13,950 bases of DNA from positions 1 to 13,950 of the forward strand of contig JASFOJ010000132.1 in the NCBI GenBank assembly GCA_050116575.1. The letters run 5' to 3'. Positions 7,056 through 13,752 of this stretch are shown here, piece by piece. How positions within the stretch are numbered: the first letter of the stretch is position 1; the number at the start of each line of letters is the position of its first letter. Origin of the DNA: JAKEGK01 sp050116575. Lineage in GTDB: Bacteria > Pseudomonadota > Gammaproteobacteria > SZUA-152. The notes below the pieces were generated by a model. The model saw only the letters and a program-made list of their open reading frames with translations. It made no database searches and was not told the DNA's origin. Made by a program: the position numbers and the translations under genes.

Positions 7056-7217
7056 CCCGTAGGGTGGGCAATGCCCACCCTACGGGAGAGCTGTGCAACG
7101 TTTTTGTAGGGTGGGCACTGCCCACCTTATAGTTTGTAGGGTGGGCACCGCCCACCTTATAGGTGTGTAACAGTTCGTAGGGTGGGCACTGCCCACCTTA
7201 TAGGTGTGCAACAGCCT
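7056..7217. repeat. Tandem array of four palindromic GTAGGGTGGGCA units
   Basis: Units start at 7059, 7106, 7136 and 7177. Each has the core GTAGGGTGGGCA-NN-GCCCACC. The first lies in a perfect palindrome, 7056-7086, with 15-bp arms around one base. The third and fourth are both 41 bp and share the tail TTATAGGTGTGYAACAG. The second is truncated to 30 bp. The first unit's tail (CTGTGCAACG) resembles the same tail. The array begins 11 bp after the bolA stop and may fold into a terminator or mRNA-protecting structure. It resembles REP-type repeats of gammaproteobacteria. Confidence 0.85.
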
Positions 7218-7338
7218 GTAGGTTGTGGTGCACCCTAAGGGCATAAAAGCCAAGCGAACCGTAACAATTAAGAGGATACGAAACAAACCATGGTGCGCTT
7301 CGTGTATTTTATGCCCGTTGGGTACAGCAGCACCCTAC
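7218..7338 (+). repeat. MITE-like element, copy B
   Basis: This 121-bp element directly follows the tandem palindrome array. Its terminal inverted repeats are 7218-7248 (GTAGGTTGTGGTGCACCC...GGGCATAAAA) and 7307-7338 (TTTTATGCCC...CACCCTAC). It is an inverted relative of 5462-5580, with 51 identical bases at 7289-7339. Similarity runs on past the element end through a shared TACTTTCAC/GACTTTCAC stretch. It has no transposase gene and no coding potential I would trust. Confidence 0.75.
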
Positions 7339-7358
7339 AACGGATACTTTCACGGTTT

Positions 7359-7379
7359 GTAGGGTAGGCATTGCCCACC
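7359..7379. repeat. Solitary copy of the palindromic core
   Basis: The sequence GTAGGGTAGGCATTGCCCACC is a diverged single copy of the core unit of the array at 7056-7217. It lies 20 bp after MITE-like copy B and 37 bp before the next gene. With the array and the element it makes up most of the 372-bp non-coding stretch 7045-7416. Confidence 0.7.
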
Positions 7380-7416
7380 GGCTAACAGAAACAGAGCAGC
7401 AAAAGGAGTAAACACT

Positions 7417-7632
7417 ATGGCTAACGCAGCCCAAGTTGATTTAGATGACGCTGATTTGGAAATCGATAGCAAAAAATTGACCTGGAAAGAGTTCAAGGAC
7501 ATGTGTGAGCAAAGTGGTATATCCGACAATGACATTGTCGACGATATAGATATCTCCTGGGGCAAAAGAGAGTATTTCAAATGTGAGAAAGATGAGGTTT
7601 TTGGCTGGAAAATCTCACTGGTTTCCATTTAA
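7417..7632 (+). CDS. Small acidic protein of unknown function (71 aa)
   Basis: I do not recognise this protein. It begins MANAAQVDLDDADLEIDSKK and continues with LTWKEFKDMCEQSGISDNDIVDDIDISWGKREYFKCEKDEVFGWKI. It is acidic and soluble, with two cysteines (in DMCEQ and FKCEK). The segment after residue 20 reads as one or two short helices, then a beta-like C-terminal end. AAGGAG at 7403-7408, 8 nt before the ATG, supports real translation. It lies 68 bp upstream of the AAA+ ATPase on the same strand, so it may be in the same operon. Its acidity and size would suit an adaptor or partner of the ATPase, but nothing in the sequence proves this. Confidence 0.7.
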   Translation: MANAAQVDLDDADLEIDSKKLTWKEFKDMCEQSGISDNDIVDDIDISWGKREYFKCEKDEVFGWKISLVSI

Positions 7633-7700
7633 CCACTCTCTATTCCGATATTAGTGAAAATGTAGCATCCACCGGCACACATTGATCCTGGGGAACCGCA

Positions 7701-9395
7701 ATGAAGTTACAGATTGAACGACCCTACGTTGATGCCATGGTCGAGCAATTCCCGAAGCTCGCCTCTTTGCAGGAACAGTTACGCTTCGGCAACAAGGCCG
7801 AGGTTGCTTTCAATCATCTTTCCAATACCGAACTGGCGTATTTGCGCAACCTCTATGAAGATGCCGGGCCCGATATGCAAAGCCACGCGGCACAAATTTC
7901 CACGCTGCAAACCGCATTAAACGACGACAGTGAAAGGTTCCAGGAGCATGACCTGGAGCGGCTGGTGCCGGCAATTATCCAGTTTTTAACAACCGATGCC
8001 ATTCGAGGCTGGCTATTTCTTGCGAACACCGCCTGTAAACCCTTGCCTTACGTCATCACCCGCCTGGACTATACGCCGCCCGGGGAAGAAGAGGCAGGCC
8101 GCGTTTTACTGGAGTTGAAAGCCAATTCGCAGGGCAAAGTTGCCACTGAATCCCTGGTGATTCGCACCCGGGATATTGTCTATAAGACTGTTGCCGAAAT
8201 ATTTGCCACCAAACGCTTTTTAAAAGAAACCCCGGACCTTATCCGCTTATATGACGAATCCAGCGAACGTTACTTCGACTGGCGGGCCCGGTACGGCGAA
8301 CAGTTTTCCGGAAGCGGAACCGGTTTTTATGCCGAAGATCCGACTGCCACCCATCGTGACCGGGATTGGGCACGCAAAAACGTCATTGTACTATCGTCAC
8401 AGGGAGGCGACGCCCGTCTGGTAAACGATGAAGGCGTACTCAATGACCGTGTCCTGGGATTTGAAGGTTCAGGCGATATCCTGGCCAAATACCTGCGCAA
8501 GGCATCGAAAAGCGAACGCTATGACTATAAGATCGAGGCACAAGTGGAAGCGTCGCTCGCCAATATGCCCGAGGGGCTGTTTACCGAGCTCCCCGTGCAC
8601 GGATTTATACTCATGTTCCACCTGGAGCTGCACCACCATTTATGGGTTCACGTGGATGACGTGACACCCTACGAATATCAGCCCGATCTTAAGCAGAAAC
8701 TGGTGCTACCCCAGGAACAAACGGATCTCATCGACATCCTCACCGCAGAAATGGATGTATTGATGGATGACATCGTGCAAGGTAAATCCGGAGGTACCAC
8801 GGTACTTTGTGCTGGGCCGGCCGGCGTGGGCAAAACCCTGACCGCGGAAGTCTATTCCGAAATAATCAAGCGTCCTTTATACAGGGTACATTCCGGACAA
8901 CTGGGCTTGAATGTTACCGAGATGGAAACAGCCCTCAAGGATACATTAACCCGGGCGCAGCGTTGGGGCGCCATCATGCTAATCGACGAAGCCGATGTTT
9001 ACATCAAGCGCCGGGACGACAATATCGCCGCCAATGCCGTCGTTGGCGTGTTTTTGCGCGTACTGGAATATTTCAACGGCTTGTTGTTCCTGACCACCAA
9101 CCGGGTGGGCGATATTGACGAAGCGATTATTTCCCGCTGCATTGCCATGATCAAGTACCAGCCGCCTGACAACGATGACAGGGCCAAAATATGGAAAGTC
9201 ATGACTGAGCAGTTTGAGCTGCAAATCAACGATGATGCCATAAAAGAGTTGGTAGAAGTATTCCCGGCAGCTACCGGTCGAGACATCAAGGGGTTAGCAA
9301 AACTGGTTGCCAAGTTCTGTCTGCAAAAACAAACACCCCCAACGCTGGACGTCTTTAAACGTTGCTCCATATTCAGGGGTATGGACCTGGGTTAA
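7701..9395 (+). CDS. AAA+ family ATPase with large uncharacterised N-terminal region
   Basis: This 564-aa protein has a C-terminal AAA module. Walker A is GPAGVGKTL at 372-380 and Walker B is AIMLIDEADV at 424-433. A sensor-1 Asn lies at 467 in LFLTTNRVGD, a likely arginine finger is R479 in AIISRC, and sensor-2 G526-R527 lies in TGRDIKGL. The domain order is that of classical AAA remodelling ATPases, not of a protease; no catalytic protease or DNA-binding motif is visible. Residues 1-340 match nothing I recognise. They are rich in helices and contain a His cluster near 311-317 before VDDVTPYEYQPDLKQKLVLP. GGGGA at 7690-7694 precedes the ATG. The next gene abuts the stop. The substrate is unknown; remodelling of a nif-related complex is a guess based on location only. 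Confidence 0.9.
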   Translation: MKLQIERPYVDAMVEQFPKLASLQEQLRFGNKAEVAFNHLSNTELAYLRNLYEDAGPDMQSHAAQISTLQTALNDDSERFQEHDLERLVPAIIQFLTTDAIRGWLFLANTACKPLPYVITRLDYTPPGEEEAGRVLLELKANSQGKVATESLVIRTRDIVYKTVAEIFATKRFLKETPDLIRLYDESSERYFDWRARYGEQFSGSGTGFYAEDPTATHRDRDWARKNVIVLSSQGGDARLVNDEGVLNDRVLGFEGSGDILAKYLRKASKSERYDYKIEAQVEASLANMPEGLFTELPVHGFILMFHLELHHHLWVHVDDVTPYEYQPDLKQKLVLPQEQTDLIDILTAEMDVLMDDIVQGKSGGTTVLCAGPAGVGKTLTAEVYSEIIKRPLYRVHSGQLGLNVTEMETALKDTLTRAQRWGAIMLIDEADVYIKRRDDNIAANAVVGVFLRVLEYFNGLLFLTTNRVGDIDEAIISRCIAMIKYQPPDNDDRAKIWKVMTEQFELQINDDAIKELVEVFPAATGRDIKGLAKLVAKFCLQKQTPPTLDVFKRCSIFRGMDLG

Positions 9396-9746
9396 ATGGC
9401 AATGGAAAGTAATGAAGTCGTAGCCTGGGCAAAGGGAAGGCTGTTTGAGCCCATCCATATCGATTGCGCAACGTCTTTGATGCTGAAGATTCTTGATGGC
9501 AAATGCAAGATGAATGAGTGTGAAAAAGAGGTAGTGGCGGTCATTTATGACGTGATCAAAGACGAACCGGGAAGACTCCTCGATCCTGCTTTACACCAGT
9601 TGATTGCATTGGCGCGATTGGAGCTCAACGAGCAGTTAATCGAAAAGGTTTACGAACAACGGCTTTACGCCGAGCAGATGATCTCAAGGCCGGTGATGAA
9701 AGCCTATAAAGCCATGCTGCGAGAGGAAGGCATTCTGGGCCAATAG
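9396..9746 (+). CDS. Hypothetical protein coupled to the AAA+ ATPase (116 aa)
   Basis: I do not recognise a family. The ATG at 9396 follows the ATPase TAA with no gap; a second in-frame ATG at 9402 is an alternative start. No strong ribosome-binding site is present, so translation is probably coupled to the ATPase. The sequence reads as mostly alpha-helical, with cysteines at 24, 37 and 42 (DCATSLMLKILDGKCKMNECEKE) and a charged C-terminal half (LNEQLIEKVYEQRLYAEQM). No signal peptide or membrane span is seen. The tight junction makes it the best candidate for a dedicated partner of the ATPase. Two 91-bp palindromic repeats follow. Confidence 0.75.
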   Translation: MAMESNEVVAWAKGRLFEPIHIDCATSLMLKILDGKCKMNECEKEVVAVIYDVIKDEPGRLLDPALHQLIALARLELNEQLIEKVYEQRLYAEQMISRPVMKAYKAMLREEGILGQ

Positions 9747-9788
9747 ACACAAATATTAAGGTCCATGTACACATTAAAATTGCAGACT

Positions 9789-9879
9789 GTAGCCCGGATG
9801 TAGCTATGCGAAATCCGGGAGTCAGGTTATCCAATGAAATTGATCGTCCTGGATTCCGCGGATGCTTCATCCAGGCTAC
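9789..9879. repeat. 91-bp palindromic repeat (GTAGCCCGGATG family), copy 1
   Basis: It opens with GTAGCCCGGATG and closes with CATCCAGGCTAC, which are imperfect terminal inverted repeats. Internal AAATCCGGGAGTCAGGTTATCC and TGGATTCCGCGGATG add further pairing. It has the same length and layout as copy 2 at 9892-9982, 12 bp away. The family is a common intergenic repeat in gammaproteobacteria. Confidence 0.8.
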
Positions 9880-9891
9880 AAACTGCGACCC

Positions 9892-9982
9892 GTAGCCCGG
9901 ATGGCGCCGTGCGGAATCCGGGAGTCAAGTTATCCGATAAAATTGAGCATCCCTGGAGACCACGAAGTTCCATCCAGGCTAC
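9892..9982. repeat. 91-bp palindromic repeat (GTAGCCCGGATG family), copy 2
   Basis: It has the same start and end motifs as copy 1 and the same 91-bp length. The internal GGAATCCGGGAGTCAAGTTATCC differs from copy 1 at a few positions, and the right half has diverged more. It ends 30 bp before the glutathione S-transferase ATG and fills most of the 266-bp gap 9747-10012 together with copy 1. Confidence 0.8.
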
Positions 9983-10012
9983 CAAAACATATTTTGTAAG
10001 CGATAAATTGCC

Positions 10013-10651
10013 ATGAAATTCTATATGACGCCCGGTTCCTGCTCCACCGGCATTCATGTTCTGCTGGAAGAACTGGAAAAGGTCTTTGAAGTTTACATTA
10101 TCAACCTGCCGGCGGGTGATCAATACAAGCCGGACTACATTGCAATTAATCCCAAATCCACAATCCCGACGCTAGTCCGCGATGATGGGCGACCATTAAC
10201 AGAATTCCAGGCCATAGCCTACTGGCTGGCGCGCAGCAATCCAAAAGCCAAATTATTGCCGGACAACCTGGACGATGAAGTAAGGGTGTTGGAAACCATG
10301 GATTTCGTTGTTGGTACCATCCATATGCAAGGTTTCGCGCGTATTTTCAACGCGCCACAATTCACACCCAATAAGAAGGATCACCAGGCGGTAACAAACC
10401 AAGGGCAGGATATCGTGAACAATAGTTTTACGGTACTCAACGATCTGTTGAACGGGAAGGAGTATATAGCGGATCACTTTACCATCGCCGATGCGGCATT
10501 GTTTTATGTGGAATTCTGGGCGGACCGCGTTGATTTGCAATTACCTGAACACTGCCGTACCCATTACCAACGTATGCTAAAGCGGCCCGCGGTATACCAG
10601 GTTTTGAGAGAAGAGGGCTATCAAATAAAAGCCCCATCTATTGCAACCTAA
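10013..10651 (+). CDS. Glutathione S-transferase, beta-class-like
   Basis: This is a 212-aa cytosolic GST. The N-terminal thioredoxin-fold domain starts MKFYMTPGSCSTGIHVLLEE, with Cys10 at the catalytic place of bacterial beta-class GSTs. The cis-Pro of STIPTLV is at 52, and E64 of TEFQAI sits in the glutathione gamma-glutamyl site. The C-terminal helical domain carries the N-capping box T157-x2-D160 (FTIADAALF). No clear ribosome-binding site or promoter is visible just upstream, where palindromic repeats end 30 bp before the ATG. It may conjugate or reduce electrophiles or peroxides, or assist glutathione-linked Fe-S chemistry next to the CGFS glutaredoxin. GST genes have been seen in other nif regions, but substrate cannot be inferred. 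Confidence 0.92.
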   Translation: MKFYMTPGSCSTGIHVLLEELEKVFEVYIINLPAGDQYKPDYIAINPKSTIPTLVRDDGRPLTEFQAIAYWLARSNPKAKLLPDNLDDEVRVLETMDFVVGTIHMQGFARIFNAPQFTPNKKDHQAVTNQGQDIVNNSFTVLNDLLNGKEYIADHFTIADAALFYVEFWADRVDLQLPEHCRTHYQRMLKRPAVYQVLREEGYQIKAPSIAT

Positions 10652-10707
10652 AGCGGCGTTCGCGATTGGTTTTCTTTATAAGAATAAATTCTTCAATATA
10701 AAAACGA

Positions 10708-10746
10708 TTGCGCACGCAAATGGAACACTGGAATTTATGGGTGCGC
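10708..10746. promoter_or_regulatory. Candidate upstream activator region for the sigma-54 promoter
   Basis: TTGCG-CA-CGCAA (10708-10719) is a perfect short dyad. GCGCAC at 10710-10715 is matched by inverted GTGCGC at 10741-10746, 31 bp centre to centre, about three helical turns. The block lies roughly 105-140 bp upstream of the predicted start, the usual place for enhancer binding. It only weakly resembles an NtrC site, and no NifA TGT-N10-ACA site is seen nearby. Confidence 0.35.
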
Positions 10747-10823
10747 GATTATAGTGCGGTGAATGATAGGGAAGGCGATTGGTAACTAATTATATTATAT
10801 GGACTTATCACGTTTTGTTGCCG

Positions 10824-10839
10824 TGGCATACAAGTTGCT
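10824..10839 (+). promoter_or_regulatory. Sigma-54 (-24/-12) promoter upstream of the Nit1 cluster
   Basis: TGGCATACAAGTTGCT matches the RpoN consensus TGGCAY-N5-TTGCW, with the invariant GG and GC separated by exactly 10 nt. The predicted start is near 10850, giving a leader of about 206 nt to the first Nit1 gene at 11056. It is the only good sigma-54 site I found in the intergenic regions of this window. It would place the operon under an enhancer-binding activator such as NtrC or NifA. The rest of the 404-bp gap 10652-11055 shows only AT-rich sequence and small dyads. Confidence 0.75.
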
Positions 10840-11055
10840 CTACGTAAATATAGGTAAATTGCAGCAATGACTGGCGTGGTGCCAACAATCTCACTGACTT
10901 GCAGGATATACGTATTGCCTTCTCATGGTATCGAAGTTTGCGATATGTCGCTGCAAAAATCAAGTGGTCGGAGTTATTAATGCATTTGCAGTTAATATCA
11001 AAGGTGTTTTGATTCATCCTGTTCTTGTTAACCCAGCAACATAGAGGAACCGAGT

Positions 11056-11538
11056 ATGCCAACTGTTGAAAAGCCTTTCCACCAAGAAGGTGACTTCCTT
11101 GTCGACTATGAAGAAAAAGTATTTGATGATGTTCAGGCAGAGCCTGGCGAGAAAGCGCTAGTGACCTTCCATACAGTTGCTTTCGAAGGTTCCATAGGCC
11201 TGGTCAATATGCTGCAAGCCAAGCGCCTGTTGCGCAAAGGGTTTGAAACCAAAGTATTGCTTTACGGACCGGGCGTGCAGTTGGGTATTCAACGAGGTTT
11301 CCCGACACTGGGTGCCGAGGCTTTTCCGGGGCATTTAGTGGTTAACAAACAAATACAGGCATTTATGGAAGAAGGTGGTGAAGTCTACGCCTGCCGGTTT
11401 GCGCTTCAGGCGCTCTATGGCCAGACGGAGAAAGCCCTAATCGAAGGCATCCGGCCCATTAATCCCCTGGATGTAATGGACCTTCAATTATTGATGCGCA
11501 AGGAAAATGCATTCATGGTGCACACCTGGACCATGTAA
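11056..11538 (+). CDS. nitB: MSMEG_0572/Sll0783 family nitrogen starvation response protein
   Basis: This 160-aa protein is the first gene of Nit1 clusters in many bacteria. Recognisable parts are FHTVAFEGSIGLVNMLQAKRLLRKGFETKVLLYGPGVQLG and CRFALQALYGQTEKALIEGIRPINPLDVMDLQ, consistent with a DsrE/DsrF-like fold. It has no signal peptide. AGAGGA at 11043-11048 lies 7 nt before the ATG. In Synechocystis the homologue Sll0783 is induced by nitrogen starvation and affects polyhydroxybutyrate accumulation; its biochemical activity is unknown. Here it is the first gene behind a sigma-54 promoter. The symbol nitB follows the naming of the cyanide-assimilation Nit1C cluster and is from memory. Confidence 0.88.
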   Translation: MPTVEKPFHQEGDFLVDYEEKVFDDVQAEPGEKALVTFHTVAFEGSIGLVNMLQAKRLLRKGFETKVLLYGPGVQLGIQRGFPTLGAEAFPGHLVVNKQIQAFMEEGGEVYACRFALQALYGQTEKALIEGIRPINPLDVMDLQLLMRKENAFMVHTWTM

Positions 11539-11587
11539 GTAGAAAAAGCAGTGTCAGTCCCGGTAGAACATTACATGTGAGCTGCCT

Positions 11588-12628
11588 ATGAGCAATGTAC
11601 GAGCCGCTGCCATCCAGTGTAGTCCGGTACTTTATTCTCGCGATGGAACAATAGACAAAGTCTGTCAATTGATCGAGGAGCTTGGTAAACAGGACGTTGA
11701 ATTGGCTGTTTTTCCGGAAACCTTCGTCCCGTACTACCCGTACTTTTCGTTTGTGCAACCACCGTTTGCCATGGGCAAGGAACATCTCAAGCTGCTGGAA
11801 GAGTCGGTGGTGGTGCCTTCAGAGGATACGAAAAGGATAGGTGATGCAGCGGCGGCGGCCGGCATGGTGGTCGCCATTGGCGTGAACGAAAAAGACTGTG
11901 GCACGATCTATAACGCGCAATTGCTATTCGATGCCGACGGAACGCTGGTGCAACACCGGCGCAAGATCACACCCACTTACCACGAACGCATGATCTGGGG
12001 GCAGGGCGATGGCTCCGGCCTCGTTGCTGTTGATACCCGTGTGGCTCGCATTGGATCTCTGGCCTGCTGGGAGCACTATAACCCCCTGGCGCGATATGCA
12101 CTGATGGCGGATCATGAACAAATTCATGTCAGCATGTTTCCCGGTTCGCTGGTGGGCGAGATTTTCGCCGAGCAGATTGAAGTCACTATTCGCCACCATG
12201 CGTTGGAGTCCGGATGTTTCGTGGTGAACTCCACGGCCTGGTTGTCACCGGCGCAGCAGCAGCAAATTGCAGATGATACCGGCGGGCCTGTTAAAGCCAT
12301 ATCCGGTGGTTGTTTTACTGCGATCGTCTCTCCCGAAGGCCGGTTGTTGGGTACACCTTTGCGTAGCGATAGCGGTGAAGGCGCTTGTATCGCGGATCTG
12401 GATTTGTCATTAATTGCCAAACGCAAACGCATGATGGACAGCGTCGGCCACTACAGCAGGCCGGAATTGTTAAGCCTCCTCATTGATCGCACTCCCACGT
12501 CACACACCCACAACATGCACGGTGTTCCCGCACAGGCGGGCGGCCAGAGCGAAGACAACAACGTAAACAACAACGGAGGTGACCCGTTGTACACCAATGG
12601 CCTGAAAGTTATTGCCGGAGAATCGTAA
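11588..12628 (+). CDS. nitC: Nit1/Nit6803-type nitrilase
   Basis: This 346-aa carbon-nitrogen hydrolase converts nitriles to acids and ammonia. The catalytic triad is visible: E44 (VFPETFVPYYPYF), K126 (HRRKITPTYHERMIWGQGDG) and nucleophile C160 (SLACWEHYNPLARY), with the auxiliary E133. It is closest in pattern to Synechocystis Nit6803 (Sll0784). The last ~40 residues form a low-complexity tail rich in Asn, Gly and His that lies outside the core fold. Start ATG 11588 matches the family N-terminus (MSNVRAAAIQCSPVLYS), although the ribosome-binding site is weak. It lies 49 bp after the first Nit1 gene and 14 bp before the radical SAM gene. In Pseudomonas fluorescens NCIMB 11764 the cluster nitrilase (NitC) is reported to be needed for growth on cyanide. 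Confidence 0.93.
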   Translation: MSNVRAAAIQCSPVLYSRDGTIDKVCQLIEELGKQDVELAVFPETFVPYYPYFSFVQPPFAMGKEHLKLLEESVVVPSEDTKRIGDAAAAAGMVVAIGVNEKDCGTIYNAQLLFDADGTLVQHRRKITPTYHERMIWGQGDGSGLVAVDTRVARIGSLACWEHYNPLARYALMADHEQIHVSMFPGSLVGEIFAEQIEVTIRHHALESGCFVVNSTAWLSPAQQQQIADDTGGPVKAISGGCFTAIVSPEGRLLGTPLRSDSGEGACIADLDLSLIAKRKRMMDSVGHYSRPELLSLLIDRTPTSHTHNMHGVPAQAGGQSEDNNVNNNGGDPLYTNGLKVIAGES

Positions 12629-12642
12629 AGAGAATTGTAAAT

Positions 12643-13752
12643 ATGTCAGCCGCAAAAGACCAATCAACATTAACCAATATACAAACTATGGGTGTCCGCT
12701 GGGTTGATACCGATTCCCTTGGGCTGGCGCGTACCGGTGGTGCCGGCCCTTCCGACCACAAGGCACTAAGTTTTGAGCAACAAACTGTCATGGTGCCCGT
12801 GTTCAGCGCACAGGCCAGTGAGTCGCCCTACGAAGCCCAAACCTTGCCCGACGGCAAACGGGCAGCCATCCGTAAAAAAGGAGATCTGATTTGTGTTGCC
12901 GATCTGCCGGTGACGCCAAAATTTTATTCACGCACGACGGCCGACGGTATTCCGTACTGGAAGATCGCAACGCTGCACAGCAAGGATGTATTAGCGACCA
13001 CCGTGCTGCAGGAATGCGTGCGTTATCGCAACCGGGCAACCTCCTGCCAGTTTTGCGCAATCGGTGAATCCTTGAAAGCCGGAAACACCATTGCCCATAA
13101 AACACCAGGCCAATTGGCCGAAGTCGCCAAAGCCGCGGTGGAGCTGGATAACGTTAAGCAGATGGTGATGACTACCGGTACCCCGAAAACCAATGACCGT
13201 GGTGCGGCGGTATTGTGTGAATCGGCGGCGGCGGTTACCGCAGCGGTGGATATACCGGTTCAGGCACAGTGCGAACCGCCGAAGGATAATTTCTGGTTTC
13301 AGCGCCTGTATGACAGCGGCGTCGTATCACTGGGCATGCATATGGAAGCGGTAACCGAAACAGTCCGCAAACACATTATGCCGGGTAAAGCCACCGTGCC
13401 ATTGAGCCGTTATATGGAAGCCTATGCTGCCGCCGTCGACGTGTTTGGCCGTGGGCAGGTCAGTACCTATATCCTGGCGGGGCTTGGCGACAGCGAGCAA
13501 GACATTTTGGCCATGTGCCGTAAACTGGTGGAGATCGGTGTGTACCCGTTTGTCGTGCCGTTCGTGCCTATCGCCAATACCCCGTTAGCCCATCACCCCT
13601 TGCCGGATTCACGCATGATGCACCGGATCTTCAGTCACCTGGGCCCACTGCTCCACAAACATGGAATGACATCGGAAAACGTCAAAGCGGGTTGTGCCAA
13701 ATGTGGCGCGTGTTCATCGCTAAAGAGTTACGAGAAGCCGACTTATGCCTAA
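12643..13752 (+). CDS. nitD: MSMEG_0568 family radical SAM protein
   Basis: This 369-aa protein is the radical SAM member of Nit1 clusters (Synechocystis Sll0785 position). The likely 4Fe-4S-SAM motif is C125-x9-C135-x2-C138 (CVRYRNRATSCQFCAIG), with wider spacing than the canonical C-x3-C-x2-C. MVMTTGTPKTNDRGA is the GGE-like SAM-binding stretch. GMHMEAVTETVRKHIMPGKATVP and YILAGLGDSEQDIL resemble the barrel of biotin-synthase-like enzymes. A C-terminal C351-x2-C354-x2-C357 motif (GCAKCGACSS) could hold a second cluster. The reaction is unknown. The start follows AAAGAGA about 9 nt upstream. Its 3' end overlaps the next gene by 8 nt, which indicates coupling. Confidence 0.92.
   Translation: MSAAKDQSTLTNIQTMGVRWVDTDSLGLARTGGAGPSDHKALSFEQQTVMVPVFSAQASESPYEAQTLPDGKRAAIRKKGDLICVADLPVTPKFYSRTTADGIPYWKIATLHSKDVLATTVLQECVRYRNRATSCQFCAIGESLKAGNTIAHKTPGQLAEVAKAAVELDNVKQMVMTTGTPKTNDRGAAVLCESAAAVTAAVDIPVQAQCEPPKDNFWFQRLYDSGVVSLGMHMEAVTETVRKHIMPGKATVPLSRYMEAYAAAVDVFGRGQVSTYILAGLGDSEQDILAMCRKLVEIGVYPFVVPFVPIANTPLAHHPLPDSRMMHRIFSHLGPLLHKHGMTSENVKAGCAKCGACSSLKSYEKPTYA

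Noticed and set aside
7056..7217. CRISPR-like array
   Set aside because: Units are themselves palindromic, periods vary (47, 30, 41, 41) and there are no unique spacers of constant length or cas genes.
7080..7286. 68-aa open frame on the minus strand with repeated VGSAHPT peptides
   Set aside because: It is a translation of the tandem palindromic array; the peptide repeats only mirror the DNA repeats.
9795..9810. GG-N10-GC spacing resembling a sigma-54 site in the 91-bp repeats
   Set aside because: The flanking consensus TGGCAC and TTGC is missing and the same spacing arises in both repeat copies from the repeat sequence itself.
10652..10700. Intrinsic terminator after the GST gene
   Set aside because: AAGAAT-AA-ATTCTT at 10680-10693 is a short AT-rich dyad without a GC-rich stem or T-run.
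10664..10823. NifA upstream activator site (TGT-N10-ACA) for the Nit1 promoter
   Set aside because: No such spacing was found by eye in the 160 bp upstream of the -24 element, so NifA control is not claimed.
10808..11062. 84-aa open frame on the minus strand in the Nit1 leader
   Set aside because: It has no recognisable features, covers the sigma-54 promoter and ends over the start of the nitrogen-starvation gene; chance frame in AT-rich DNA.
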